In this document: positions 32,501 through 36,891 of the stretch, in pieces | Layout of the letters: every line of letters starts with the position of its first letter | How positions within the stretch are numbered: position 1 is the stretch's first letter | Source of the DNA: Siphonodentalium dalli | Taxonomy: Eukaryota; Mollusca; Scaphopoda; Gadilida; Siphonodentaliidae | Direction: 5' to 3' | DNA: 64,000 nt | NCBI GenBank assembly: GCA_032622095.1 | Contig: CP136061.1 | Span: 260,682,077-260,746,076 of the forward strand | Translations under genes and position numbers: made by a program | The notes under the pieces: generated by a model | Seen by the model: the letters and a program-made list of their open reading frames with translations, nothing else | What the model was told of the DNA's origin: nothing | The model's database searches: none

Positions 32501-34627
32501 TCAGATGCCGAAAAAGCATACAACATAACTATTGACGTGTTTATATAATGATGTCATGATGTGGGGCGACGATTGGAGTCCCCCCGTTTCTTAAAGTATC
32601 ACTGCCCTTTGTGGTGCGGGAAATGAAACTTCCATCAGCTGATATAGATGGCTACCAAGCATATCTAAATTCATACTCCGTGCATCGCCATCTCCAGATT
32701 CTCTCTAATTTTACGTATCGTCGGAACTATATTTAGTCACCTATTATCTTAATTTGACAACTAAAAGTTTGCAATAATGGTACTACTTTCGGTATTGATA
32801 AGAACAATATGAACTGAGCCAGACTTAGACAATTTTAATCTTAAATCATAAGAATTAAAGGATCATGTCAGAAATCCTTACCAAATGTCCTTTTCGCAGT
32901 GGTATCTCAGCGGAGCGATGAGAGATAACTCTGCCATGAGTTTGATCTAAGCGCATTGACCAATACGATGCACGCACTGAAATTAAATTATTAAGTATTA
33001 TAGAATATGTTATATATAATATGATCAGCGGTTCGAACATTAAAGGGGTACTGTACACTAAATCCGGCCATTTATGGGACCATCTCCTGTTATACTCAAT
33101 ATAATATATGCAACAAATGATATAATTCGAGCCATGGATTAGTGAAAAATACATTGATATGCTATATAGACGATACAAATATAATTACCATGTTCTTTGC
33201 ATCGTTCAAAGATCACATGAGTGTATGGTGTACTAATCCATGGCTTAGATTCATTCAGTTGTTGCATATATTAATGTTGAGTAAAAATGGTCTCATAAAT
33301 GGCCGGATTTAGTGTACAGTCCCTCTTTAATGGCCGGATTTAGTGTACAGTCCCTCTTTAATGGTCGGATTTAGCGTACAGTACCTCTTTAATTGCCGGA
33401 TTTAGTGTACAGTACCTCTTTAATTGCCAGATTTAGTGTACAGTACCTCTTTAATTGCCAGATTTAGTGTACAGTACCTCTTTAATTGCCGGATTTAGTG
33501 TACAGTCCCTCTTTAATGGTCGGATTTAGTGTACAGTCCCTCTTTAATGGTCGGATTTAGTGTACAGTCCCTATTTAATGGTCGGATTTAGTGTACAGTA
33601 CCTCTTTAATGGCCGGATTTAGTGTACAGTCCCTATTTAATGGTCGGATTTAGTGTACAGTACCTCTTTAATGGCCGGATTTAGTGTACAGTCCCTCTTT
33701 AATTGCCGGATTTAGTGTACAGTCCCTCTTTAATTGCCGGATTTAATGTACAGTCCATCTTTAATTGCCGGATTTAGTGTACAGTCCCTCTTTAATTGCC
33801 GGATTTAGTGTACAGTCCCTCTTTAATTGTCGGATTTAGTGTACATTCCCTCTTTAATTGCCGGATTTAGTGTACAGTCCCTCTTTAATTGTCGGATTTA
33901 GTGTACAGTCCCTCTTTAATTGCCGGATTTAGTGTACAATCCCTCTTTAATTGCCGGATTTAGTGTACAGTCCCTCTTTAATGGCCGGATTTGGTGTATA
34001 GTCCCTCTTTAATTGCCGGATTTAGTGTACAGTCCCTCTTTAATTGCCGGATTTAGTGTACAGTCCCTCTTTAATTGCCGGATTTAGTGTACAGTCCCTC
34101 TTTAATTGCCGGATTTAGTGTACAGTCCCTCTTTAATTGCCGGATTTAGTGTACAGTACCTCTTTAATTGCCGGATTTAGTGTACAGTCCCTCTTTACGT
34201 GGGCCTTTAAGACCTTTGTCAGTTACAATTAATTTTCTGCATATTTTATATTTATTTGGAAATTATTAAATTAATTGTAACAGACACGTGTCTTTAATAA
34301 CGCATGTTAGATTTAATAGATTCGGTTTACATGTAGCAAGAGAACTGAACTCACCTTGCAGTTTGGACGCAATTATTTCTTTCTTTTTAAGTTGCATGGA
34401 ACAACCAGTTTGACATTGACGGGACTGATCAAGCACAGGAAGACACGTGGTTGGATGTGGATAACACTCCTATATGGACGGCACAGGGATTTGACTCATA
34501 TGAACCCACGGATTCGGACTGCCTCGCAATGAAAAAGACTTCTTCTGATAACTACACAATGGTTACCGTGACCTGCATCGGTCCATATACATATAAACAC
34601 GGATACGTGTGTCAAATCAAACAATAA
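7289..34627 (+). CDS. Secreted PAN/apple + C-type lectin-like protein (spliced gene)
   Basis: The coding join is 7289-7597, 11098-11136 (probable), 21918-22029, 26110-26277 and 34392-34627. All junctions use GT/AG and the phases agree (0, 0, 1, 1). The product is 287 residues, or 274 without the micro-exon. Residues 1-24 form a hydrophobic signal peptide. Residues 34-103 are Cys-rich (C34, C39, C53, C57, C63, C75, C87), with the C...C...C spacing and AVDFN core of a PAN/apple adhesion module. After a linker (C128, C145), residues 155-287 form a C-type lectin-like domain with C182 or C186, DC253, C271 and a closing GYVC283. Such proteins are typically secreted and bind carbohydrate or microbes; ligand and tissue cannot be read here. 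The sugar/calcium motifs are altered: EPT replaces EPN, and MVT stands where WND is usual. The introns are 3.5, 10.8, 4.1 and 8.1 kb. Confidence 0.8.
7553..7966 (+). repeat. Tandem duplication of the exon-1 3' end with its splice donor
   Basis: The 65-66 bp unit starts GAATTCATTGTGGAG, continues TGTTGATATGTATA and ends CTGTACAG/GTAAGGCATTTT. Intact donors lie at 7598, 7664, 7729 and 7795. A degenerate copy starts near 7816, and a last copy at about 7908-7966 has lost the donor (ACAAATGAGG). The first copy is the true exon end. The second donor is also in phase 0; the third would be phase 2 and leads to a stop at 7730-7732 if read through. Confidence 0.9.
7838..7908 (+). mobile_element. LINE-like 3' tail with AATAAA
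   Basis: The sequence GAAATAAATGAATTGAATTG resembles the short A+T tail repeats that end many invertebrate non-LTR elements. A similar tail is at 14318-14352. It interrupts the donor-repeat array and supplies a polyadenylation-like AATAAA inside intron 1. It is short, so the assignment is tentative. Confidence 0.35.
7967..8106 (+). repeat. Dispersed repeat flanking the 11-bp minisatellite (left part)
   Basis: The order of motifs is CCTGTTCTCCCGAAA, TTATAATACAATTTGTTTTAGG, then TCGATAATCTGC, AGAATTGCCT and GACTCATAATGA-like blocks. The same order appears at 23900-24110, and in reverse at about 59880-60100. The right remainder of the same repeat (ATATAAACCAACTCACG) resumes at about 10470. The minisatellite therefore grew inside a copy of this repeat. 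Confidence 0.65.
8107..10456 (+). repeat. 11-bp minisatellite, about 210 copies, two main variants
   Basis: The period is 11 bp and the unit is TTCATTATATC or TTCATCATATC. The two variants come in runs: long blocks of the T form, and blocks of the C form such as about 9905-10095 and 10150-10340. Rare third variants occur (CATTACATC at 9516-9545, TTCAGTATATC near 10120). Eleven is not a multiple of three, so the open frame at 8106-8444 is a by-product. It lies in intron 1 of the lectin gene between the two donor arrays. Confidence 0.95.
10528..10757 (+). repeat. Second array of exon-1-end/splice-donor repeats, 48-bp unit
   Basis: Four copies of a 48-bp unit contain GCATGTTGATCTGTATAGG and end CTGTACAG/GTATGG or, in the last copy, CAG/GTAAGG. 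Donor positions are 10599, 10647, 10695 and 10743. A partial copy precedes them at about 10533-10566. The unit is a shortened form of the 65-bp repeat next to exon 1. Because 48 is a multiple of three, a + frame stays open through it (10455-10796) and reads HVDLYRSVQV, the same as the exon-1 end. No acceptor was seen that would make it an exon. Confidence 0.85.
10760..11097 (+). other. Intron 1, unique part
   Basis: AT-rich sequence with no repeat structure that I can see. It leads to the candidate acceptor CGTTTTAG at 11090-11097. Confidence 0.5.
11098..11136 (+). CDS. Candidate 39-nt micro-exon of the lectin gene
   Basis: The stretch is preceded by a pyrimidine-leaning tract ending TTTTAG and followed by CAG/GTACC. 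It is 13 codons long, has no stop and begins and ends in phase 0. It can therefore sit between exon 1 (phase 0 end) and exon 3 (phase 0 start) or be skipped without changing the frame. It would read SQGHITAMQEQNQ, a hydrophilic linker. There is no homology support; only the splice context and phase support it. Confidence 0.4.
11477..11623. repeat. 38-bp tandem repeat (3 copies) with an inverted partial copy
   Basis: The unit contains TAACGCGCACTCGTTTCTTA and CCGACGTCTCTCGCCGAC, from 11510. An inverted partial copy (GAGAGACATTTAGGTAAGAAAC) lies just upstream at 11477-11505. The pair can form a stem. Confidence 0.8.
11692..11870 (+). repeat. 32-bp tandem repeat, about 5-6 copies
   Basis: Units contain TTTCACATCTAAATAATGTC followed by AATATGAGCTTA. 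Mild divergence between copies suggests an older array than the 11-bp one. Confidence 0.8.
11871..12368. other. Intron 2, no gene recognised
   Basis: AT-rich sequence. The 70-codon frame at 12027-12239 has no recognisable domain or splice context. Confidence 0.5.
12371..12755 (+). repeat. 22-bp minisatellite, about 17 copies
   Basis: The unit is close to TGTGTCCAGCATATATCCCG followed by AT. Variants alternate GATGTGTG, GATTTGTG and GGTGTGTG at the junctions. Frames are open on both strands because the unit is poor in stops; the overlapping ORFs of 102-187 codons are not independent genes. Confidence 0.9.
13051..13480. mobile_element. piggyBac-like MITE (430 bp) with TTAA target duplication
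   Basis: The termini CCCTTTCAGTGCCAGG and CCTGGCACTGAAAGGG are inverted repeats continuing into TCCGAT/ATCGGC. They are flanked on both sides by TTAA (13047-13050 and 13481-13484). A TTAA duplication with CCC-starting ends is the signature of the piggyBac superfamily. There is no transposase. A single hairpin of the double-hairpin family lies inside at 13090-13165. Confidence 0.8.
13090..13165. mobile_element. Double-hairpin MITE family, single-hairpin copy
   Basis: It begins TACCCTGTGCC and contains one complete palindrome with arms AATGCATTCTCTTATATATG. It is followed by the CCTAACAATTTTT sequence seen beside the other copies. The second hairpin is missing. It is nested in the TTAA-flanked MITE. 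Confidence 0.7.
13721..14150. other. Intron 2, no gene recognised
   Basis: AT-rich sequence with no supported feature. Confidence 0.45.
14150..14275 (+). repeat. 64-bp direct duplication
   Basis: Two copies contain ATATGATGGAAGAATT/G, then TGTACATACATGTTA and GTATTGTTTGT. The short frame at 14174-14404 comes from this duplication. Confidence 0.7.
14276..14352 (+). mobile_element. Possible LINE/SINE 3' tail
   Basis: TTTGCAAATAAACAATTCAG followed by repeated TTCAATTCAATTC resembles the terminal AATAAA plus short tandem tail of invertebrate non-LTR elements. No body of the element could be recognised upstream. Confidence 0.35.
14545..14764 (+). other. Exon-like open frame of unknown origin
   Basis: The frame reads a polar stretch without low complexity, including NDNWHAMGKGLLTALKF, DYNKTANALLSNQLDEY and FDRRYEER. 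It looks more protein-like than other frames here. It is preceded by TTGATATTAAG (a possible acceptor) and followed by AGG/GTATTA (a possible donor). It cannot join the lectin exons without an obvious purpose and has no family I recognise. It may be a transposon fragment or a nested exon. Confidence 0.25.
14765..16223. other. Intron 2, no gene recognised
   Basis: AT-rich sequence. The frames at 15353-15628 and 15640-15885 have no domain that I recognise. A small hairpin (CGCACACCGAGTGGTGCG) lies at about 15984-16001. Confidence 0.45.
16224..16299 (+). repeat. 27-bp tandem repeat, 3 copies
   Basis: Three copies of AACACTAACAGCTAAGACAT followed by ATCTCGA; the last copy is cut short. Confidence 0.85.
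16657..17783. mobile_element. Non-autonomous DNA transposon (1.1 kb) with tandem-repeat termini, hAT-like
   Basis: Both ends are about 120-bp inverted repeats, each made of about seven 16-18 bp units of the type ACGGACCCTGGCTCTT. The outer tips are ATGCGGCTTATACGG and its diverged counterpart. An 8-bp direct repeat TGCTGTAA flanks it (16649-16656 and 17784-17791), which fits hAT. The interior has a duplicated block of about 190 bp (from about 17070 and about 17232, with GTGTGATCCCTT and TGAATCCACTGAGTTTG). No transposase frame is seen. Confidence 0.7.
17854..21196. mobile_element. 3.3-kb element with about 650-bp terminal inverted repeats
   Basis: The left arm (17854-18511) starts GATCAAAGGAAGTACCACGC and the right arm (20556-21196) is its diverged reverse complement. 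The arms share GTATACTTC motifs, repeated TACTTCCGGCGCAACGCCTG blocks and CACGAGGGGTAAA at the inner edge. Long inverted termini of this kind are common in Mutator-like elements, but no target duplication could be defined. The interior has no transposase; it holds a LINE-derived tandem array (19815-20030). Another copy of the AGGCGTTGCGCCGGAAGTA block is at about 18690. Confidence 0.7.
19815..20030 (+). repeat. Tandem array derived from a LINE coding fragment
   Basis: About five partial or complete copies of a unit containing CTACCAACTCTCTCATT and AGACGAGACAGAGGATGACT. The same phrase is in the decayed LINE at 2226-2280, and it reads LPTLSFRRDRG in one frame, a conserved motif near the end of LINE reverse transcriptases. 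A small part of a LINE has been amplified. Confidence 0.65.
21143..21529 (-). other. 128-codon open frame, hydrophobic; uncertain
   Basis: From an internal Met the frame reads a leader-like segment (MNIRTKFIYFSMFALVVMLY), then further hydrophobic runs (MLMALCCVGHLLL, NIIVILLLLYF). Its C-terminal 18 codons lie in the right inverted repeat of the 17854-21196 element. There is no family match that I recognise and no clear donor. It could be a chance frame or the first exon of an unknown membrane or secreted peptide. Confidence 0.2.
21530..21917 (+). other. End of intron 2
   Basis: AT-rich intron sequence ending in the acceptor TATTATGTTTTCAG before exon 3. Confidence 0.6.
21918..22029 (+). CDS. 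Lectin gene exon 3: linker and start of the lectin region
   Basis: This exon is 112 nt, entering in phase 0 after TTTTCAG and leaving in phase 1 at CCAG/GTATGA. It reads DDIRDSSVEPTCGIEDIYSV and continues to AATVAYP, with cysteines at residues 128 and 145 of the full product. The short Cys-containing stretch before the lectin fold is typical of the linker between a PAN module and a C-type lectin domain. The split codon joins with exon 4 to give Gly. Confidence 0.7.
22095..22430. mobile_element. Double-hairpin MITE copy (22125-22382) between two copies of a 27-bp phrase
   Basis: The copy lacks the left hairpin. It starts in the middle part (GGAGCCCCACAC) and ends with one full hairpin (22306-22375) and CAGGGTA. 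It is bracketed by direct repeats TTAAAGGCCCACTTAATTTT followed by CGAACCCC (22097-22124 and 22403-22430). The second of these is the left end of the next MITE, so the arrangement may be an insertion with duplication or two adjacent copies. Confidence 0.6.
22403..22868. mobile_element. MITE with TTAAAGGC termini (466 bp)
   Basis: The left end TTAAAGGCCCACTTAATTTT mirrors the right end, whose reverse complement is TTAAAGGCACAATTCATTTT, both followed by CGA. AT-rich interior with no ORF. A related but diverged end (ATGGCCCACTTAATGTTTGA) is at about 26903-26922. The family is not certain; a TTAA target is possible. Confidence 0.6.
22975..23215 (+). repeat. Irregular tandem repeat of ACTATCCATTTAAATGTACA
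   Basis: Six copies of ACTATCCATTTAAATGTACA are separated by 12-26 bp of variable AT-rich sequence. The last copy has diverged (ACTATCAATGTAAATG). Confidence 0.85.
23368..23402 (+). repeat. (GTT)n microsatellite
   Basis: Eleven consecutive GTT-type triplets with one interruption. Confidence 0.9.
23725..24110 (+). repeat. 71-bp tandem repeat (3 copies) followed by the dispersed repeat of intron 1
   Basis: The unit contains TGAGCTTATTGTGAGGAGAA, CAGGCTGTGCAATCAC and GTTCTCCCGAAAATCAGAAC; GGAGAACAGGCT and AGCCTGTTCTCC can pair within it. Downstream, 23935-24110 repeats the motif order seen on both sides of the 11-bp minisatellite (7967-8106 and 10457-10500). This copy shows what that repeat looks like without the minisatellite. 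Confidence 0.75.
24235..24516. mobile_element. Short MITE-like element with ATGGTGCCAG termini
   Basis: ATGGTGCCAGAATATGAACA at the left and its near reverse complement at about 24485-24516 form inverted ends of about 30 bp. AT-rich interior without ORF. No target duplication is clear. Confidence 0.5.
24851..25230. mobile_element. MITE with GACCTTTCGC termini (380 bp)
   Basis: GACCTTTCGCAAAATCACGA at the left mirrors TGATTTTGCGAAAGGTC at the right; the inverted match continues into ATTACGATACGGA. The two overlapping minus-strand frames inside have no domain. Confidence 0.65.
25231..26109 (+). other. End of intron 3
   Basis: AT-rich sequence without recognisable repeats, ending in the acceptor TTTGTTCTATTGCAG. 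Confidence 0.5.
26110..26277 (+). CDS. Lectin gene exon 4: first half of the C-type lectin domain
   Basis: This exon is 168 nt, phase 1 in and phase 1 out, with acceptor CTATTGCAG and donor CCCAG/GTTAGT. It reads GFAYDSEFNIAYKVV, then HRAECQTPCTHFLTIKSEAM and FTWLDSILQKYP. The C...L.TIKSE...F..WL pattern is the alpha-helix 2 / strand region of C-type lectin folds (typical C..-GA.LA.I.S..E..F). Cys182 and Cys186 are available for the outer disulfide with Cys283. Confidence 0.85.
26278..27159 (+). other. Intron 4, first part
   Basis: Contains a GA-rich patch (26575-26620), a poly-C run (26820-26833) and, from about 26900, a diverged copy of the TTAAAGGC MITE end followed by AT-rich sequence. 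No gene seen. Confidence 0.5.
28093..28484. mobile_element. piggyBac-like MITE (392 bp) inserted in the LINE
   Basis: The ends CCCTTTACCCAACA and TGTTGGGTAAAGGG are inverted repeats flanked by TTAA (28089-28092 and 28485-28488). Removing it with one TTAA restores the LINE frame: CTCAAGTATCTTAATGCCCA reads LKYLNA without a stop. It contains a compact two-hairpin copy of the double-hairpin family at 28112-28342. Confidence 0.85.
28112..28342. mobile_element. Double-hairpin MITE, compact copy with both hairpins
   Basis: It runs from GCCCTGTGCC to GGCACAGGGC, with full palindromes at 28119-28187 and 28267-28334 separated by about 80 bp rather than about 220 bp. The GAGCCCCA/TGGGGCTC middle is absent. 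It is nested in the TTAA-flanked MITE. Confidence 0.75.
29491..29524 (+). repeat. (CT)n microsatellite
   Basis: About 16 CT dinucleotides, inside the MULE-like element. Confidence 0.95.
30317..30954. mobile_element. hAT-like MITE nested in the MULE-like element
   Basis: The ends match over GATGGGGTCATTGTCACAAG followed by GCTCCG, inverted, and are flanked by an 8-bp direct repeat GTAACTTT (30309-30316 and 30955-30962). Subterminal copies of GATCACATTYGTAGCCAGC occur at the left (three) and in reverse at the right. The interior has a poly-C run (about 30706-30716) and an A/T-rich dinucleotide stretch (30797-30850). No transposase. Confidence 0.75.
30980..31720 (+). repeat. Diverged tandem repeats of about 150-195 bp (4 copies)
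   Basis: Copies start at about 30985, 31179, 31327 and 31486 with AAATCCRAGATGGCGGCCATGTTT-type sequence (split here as AAATCC, then GGCCATGTTT). They share CAAAATGACTCGTTCCCATC-like and CAATGTCATGA-like blocks. They form the right-hand interior of the MULE-like element. Confidence 0.65.
32111..33037 (+). other. Intron 4, no gene recognised
   Basis: AT-rich sequence. Some of the first 400 bp may be further LINE 3' sequence, but no motif can be read. Confidence 0.4.
33040..33330. mobile_element. Palindromic MITE whose right end seeds the 32-bp satellite
   Basis: The left end TTAAAGGGGTACTGTACACT followed by AAATCCGGCCATTTATG mirrors the right end CATAAATGGCCGGATTTAGT followed by GTACAGTCCCTCTTTAA. 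The mirrored match extends inward through TTGCATATA and CCATGGATTAGT, giving arms of about 130 bp. Confidence 0.8.
33298..34197 (+). repeat. 32-bp satellite, about 28 copies, derived from the MITE terminus
   Basis: The period is 32 bp: TAATTGCCGGATTTAGTGTA followed by CAGTCCCTCTTT. It is the terminal 32 bp of the adjacent MITE repeated head to tail. Copies vary at GGCC/GTCG/TGCC and CCC/ACC in patches, which suggests growth by unequal exchange or slippage. The array ends about 195 bp before exon 5 of the lectin gene. Confidence 0.95.
34392..34627 (+). CDS. Lectin gene exon 5: second half of the C-type lectin domain and stop
   Basis: This exon enters in phase 1 after the acceptor TTCTTTCTTTTTAAG; the split codon with exon 4 gives Val. 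It reads AWNNQFDIDGTDQAQEDTWL, IWTAQGFDSYEPTDSDCLAM, MVTVTC and GYVCQIKQ, then TAA. The W.D...W.......EP...DC......C.....VC order is the classic second half of a C-type lectin domain. DC253-C271 is the inner disulfide and C283 the outer one. EPT occupies the EPN/QPD sugar-specificity position, and the usual WND before the penultimate Cys is MVT. Calcium-dependent sugar binding is therefore probably weakened or lost. Confidence 0.85.
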
Positions 34628-34906
34628 TAATTGTGGACATAGACATGAACATAGACGGTAAATCATGTTCGGTGATTGGTCAACTGGCAATTGGGTCACA
34701 CCGTAACACAAACATGACGTCATAAATTGTTGACATAATCTGACCTAATCACTAAAAGCTGTCAGCAGAATAATTGGTCTCGCTTTTAAAAGTTCAGCCG
34801 AATTGCATCAGCAACCAGTTAGTTACACGATAACGTTATTGGAAATATGCTACTGGGACGACTTAATGTGCTGCATGGGCCAGTCTCAAATTATCGGCAG
34901 ATTTCA

Positions 34907-34912
34907 AATAAA
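34907..34912 (+). promoter_or_regulatory. Candidate polyadenylation signal of the lectin gene
   Basis: AATAAA lies 280 bp after the stop codon; it is the first clear AATAAA downstream. The next repeat element begins at 34975. Confidence 0.5.
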
Positions 34913-34974
34913 AGATACAAGCTGGTGTTGTGTCGTGCTTCTCCGTTGTTATAAGGTACTTTTAGGTTAGAAGG

Positions 34975-35409
34975 AACCAAATGTTTTCCATAGGCCTCAG
35001 TGTTAATGTTTTGCCCCGCCCACTAAATTTGCTACATACGAATTGCACAAAATCGTAAATTTCGTGAAGCCCAACCCTTCGCGCATCTTTTGCCATGTAT
35101 GAGTACTATCCTGACCACGCCTTTTTCAAATTTACAACACGCGTTTTCCACACTACCCCACTTTTTGCACAAAATTTGAACTGCTGATGAAAACAAATAC
35201 CCTTATCCTCCCGTCAATGTTCGGACACGAACGCATTTCAGACTAGGCAAAACCACATTTATACATGCCATATGTATTATATCTTTTAAATTTGTAAATA
35301 TTATTGAAATATTATAGGCCAATCGCGCGCCAGATTTTTTTAACTCGTATTCGAGATACCATGTAAAAACGAAAGGGACGTAATTATACTTATTTAGTTC
35401 CTTCTAACC
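34975..35409. mobile_element. MITE with GGTTAGAAGGAAC termini, copy 1 (435 bp)
   Basis: GGTTAGAAGGAAC and GTTCCTTCTAACC form the inverted tips, flanked by TTA on both sides (34972-34974, 35410-35412). A 3-bp TTA/TAA duplication fits PIF/Harbinger. No transposase. Nearly identical to 36308-36757. Confidence 0.8.
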
Positions 35410-35412
35410 TTA

Positions 35413-36307
35413 AGCGATGGGGGAAACTGACCCTACGTAATACATACTACCTCGGCGTGAAGCTGGGTCATATCTATGCTAAATAAAACTGATTTTATAC
35501 ATCTCTTTGTTCTCATTCTCCAGAAATCTTGGCTATTTTAACCTCACTATATATGTCCAAAGATGATTCATTTACTTGGAAAGTTTTAACGGAAATTTGC
35601 CCCTGTCGTTGGCAATTATGGGAACGTCCGTTCATTAATCAAAGAAGTGATAATCAGGAATTGATTAGTGCCATCTGCAGTTCAACATTAAAAATCATGG
35701 GTGTCTCGTGGTTACCACATACCGAGATTTGCCAAATTTGGAAAATGTCTCAAAATTTGTGAAAATTTAGGTAACAAATGGTAATTAATCGAGCAGAAGA
35801 TGCCTTTAATATCCACGGCGCGCATGCATTGAACGACATAGGCAATGTGTGTTAATCCTGTTTCAGATTATATGCTTCGTTAAACTGAACTTCCCGGGGT
35901 TCTGAATAAAATTGCGGATTTTGATACCCCCCCCCCCCCTGTATATGAAAGCTAGGAATTTCCGTGTGGTCGACAAGTTGACAGCTACAAGGTTAAAACT
36001 ATTCGAGATATCAAGTACTTTTCGTTGGTCATGTGTCCACCAATAGATGAAGATATCGATATGAGGTGGTTCCTCTCTTAAAGGAGCACACCAGATACAG
36101 AATGACGATACATGTACGAAAATCTCACTGAGGTCATTAGGAGCAAATATTCTCCACGTTTCGTGAAAAATTGCAATAAAATCAAAATCCGCTGTGGTAT
36201 AATACCTAACTGTGTATGCTTTGCTAATCTAACAACAACGATGTGATATTCCACCACATTTCGTCATCATATGCCGAAATACGAAAAACTCGATTTTTTT
36301 GGCTTTA
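35413..36307. other. No gene recognised
   Basis: Includes a poly-C run (35927-35939). The 77-codon frame at 35529-35762 follows a possible acceptor (TTCTCCAG), but no partner exon or domain is seen. Confidence 0.4.
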
Positions 36308-36757
36308 GGTTAGAAGGAACCAAATGTTTTCCATAGGCCTCAGTGTTAATGTTTTGCCCCGCCCACTAAATTTGCTACATACGAATTGCACACAATCGTA
36401 AATTTCGTGAAGCCCAACCCTTCGCGCATCTTTTGCCATGTATGAGTACTATCCTGACCACGCCTTTTTCAAATTTACAACACGCGTTTTTCCACACTAC
36501 CCCACTTTTTGCACAAAATTTGAACTGCTGATGAAAATAAATACCCTGCCTTTTTCTCCCGTCAATGTTCGGACACGAACGCATTTCAGACTAGGCAAAA
36601 CCACATGCCACATGCCATATGTATTATATCTTTTAAATTTGTAAATATTATTGAAATATTATAGGCCAATCGCGCGCCAGATTTGTTTTAACTCGTATTC
36701 GAGATACCATGTAAAAACGAAAGGGACGTAATTCTACTTATTTAGTTCCTTCTAACC
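36308..36757. mobile_element. MITE with GGTTAGAAGGAAC termini, copy 2 (450 bp)
   Basis: Same tips and same TTA flanks (36305-36307, 36758-36760) as copy 1. Small insertions and deletions separate the copies (for example CCTGCCTTTTTCTCC against CCTTATCCTCC). Confidence 0.8.
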
Positions 36758-36891
36758 TTAAAACGAGAGAGGACGGCGAGTCGATGAGCGGCCATTTTGT
36801 TCACTTCAAGTAATTCATTTGCACCCAACACACGTGATCGTCTCATTCAATCGGCTTGGAGCCAACGATTTGGTACTCTGTGGAACCTATG

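Noticed and set aside
33298-34197. CRISPR-like or spacer-repeat array
   Set aside because: The 32-bp units are head to tail without spacers and derive from a MITE tip.
35529-35762. Additional 3' exon of the lectin gene
   Set aside because: Exon 5 ends with a stop and a complete lectin fold, and a poly(A) signal precedes this frame. No domain is visible.
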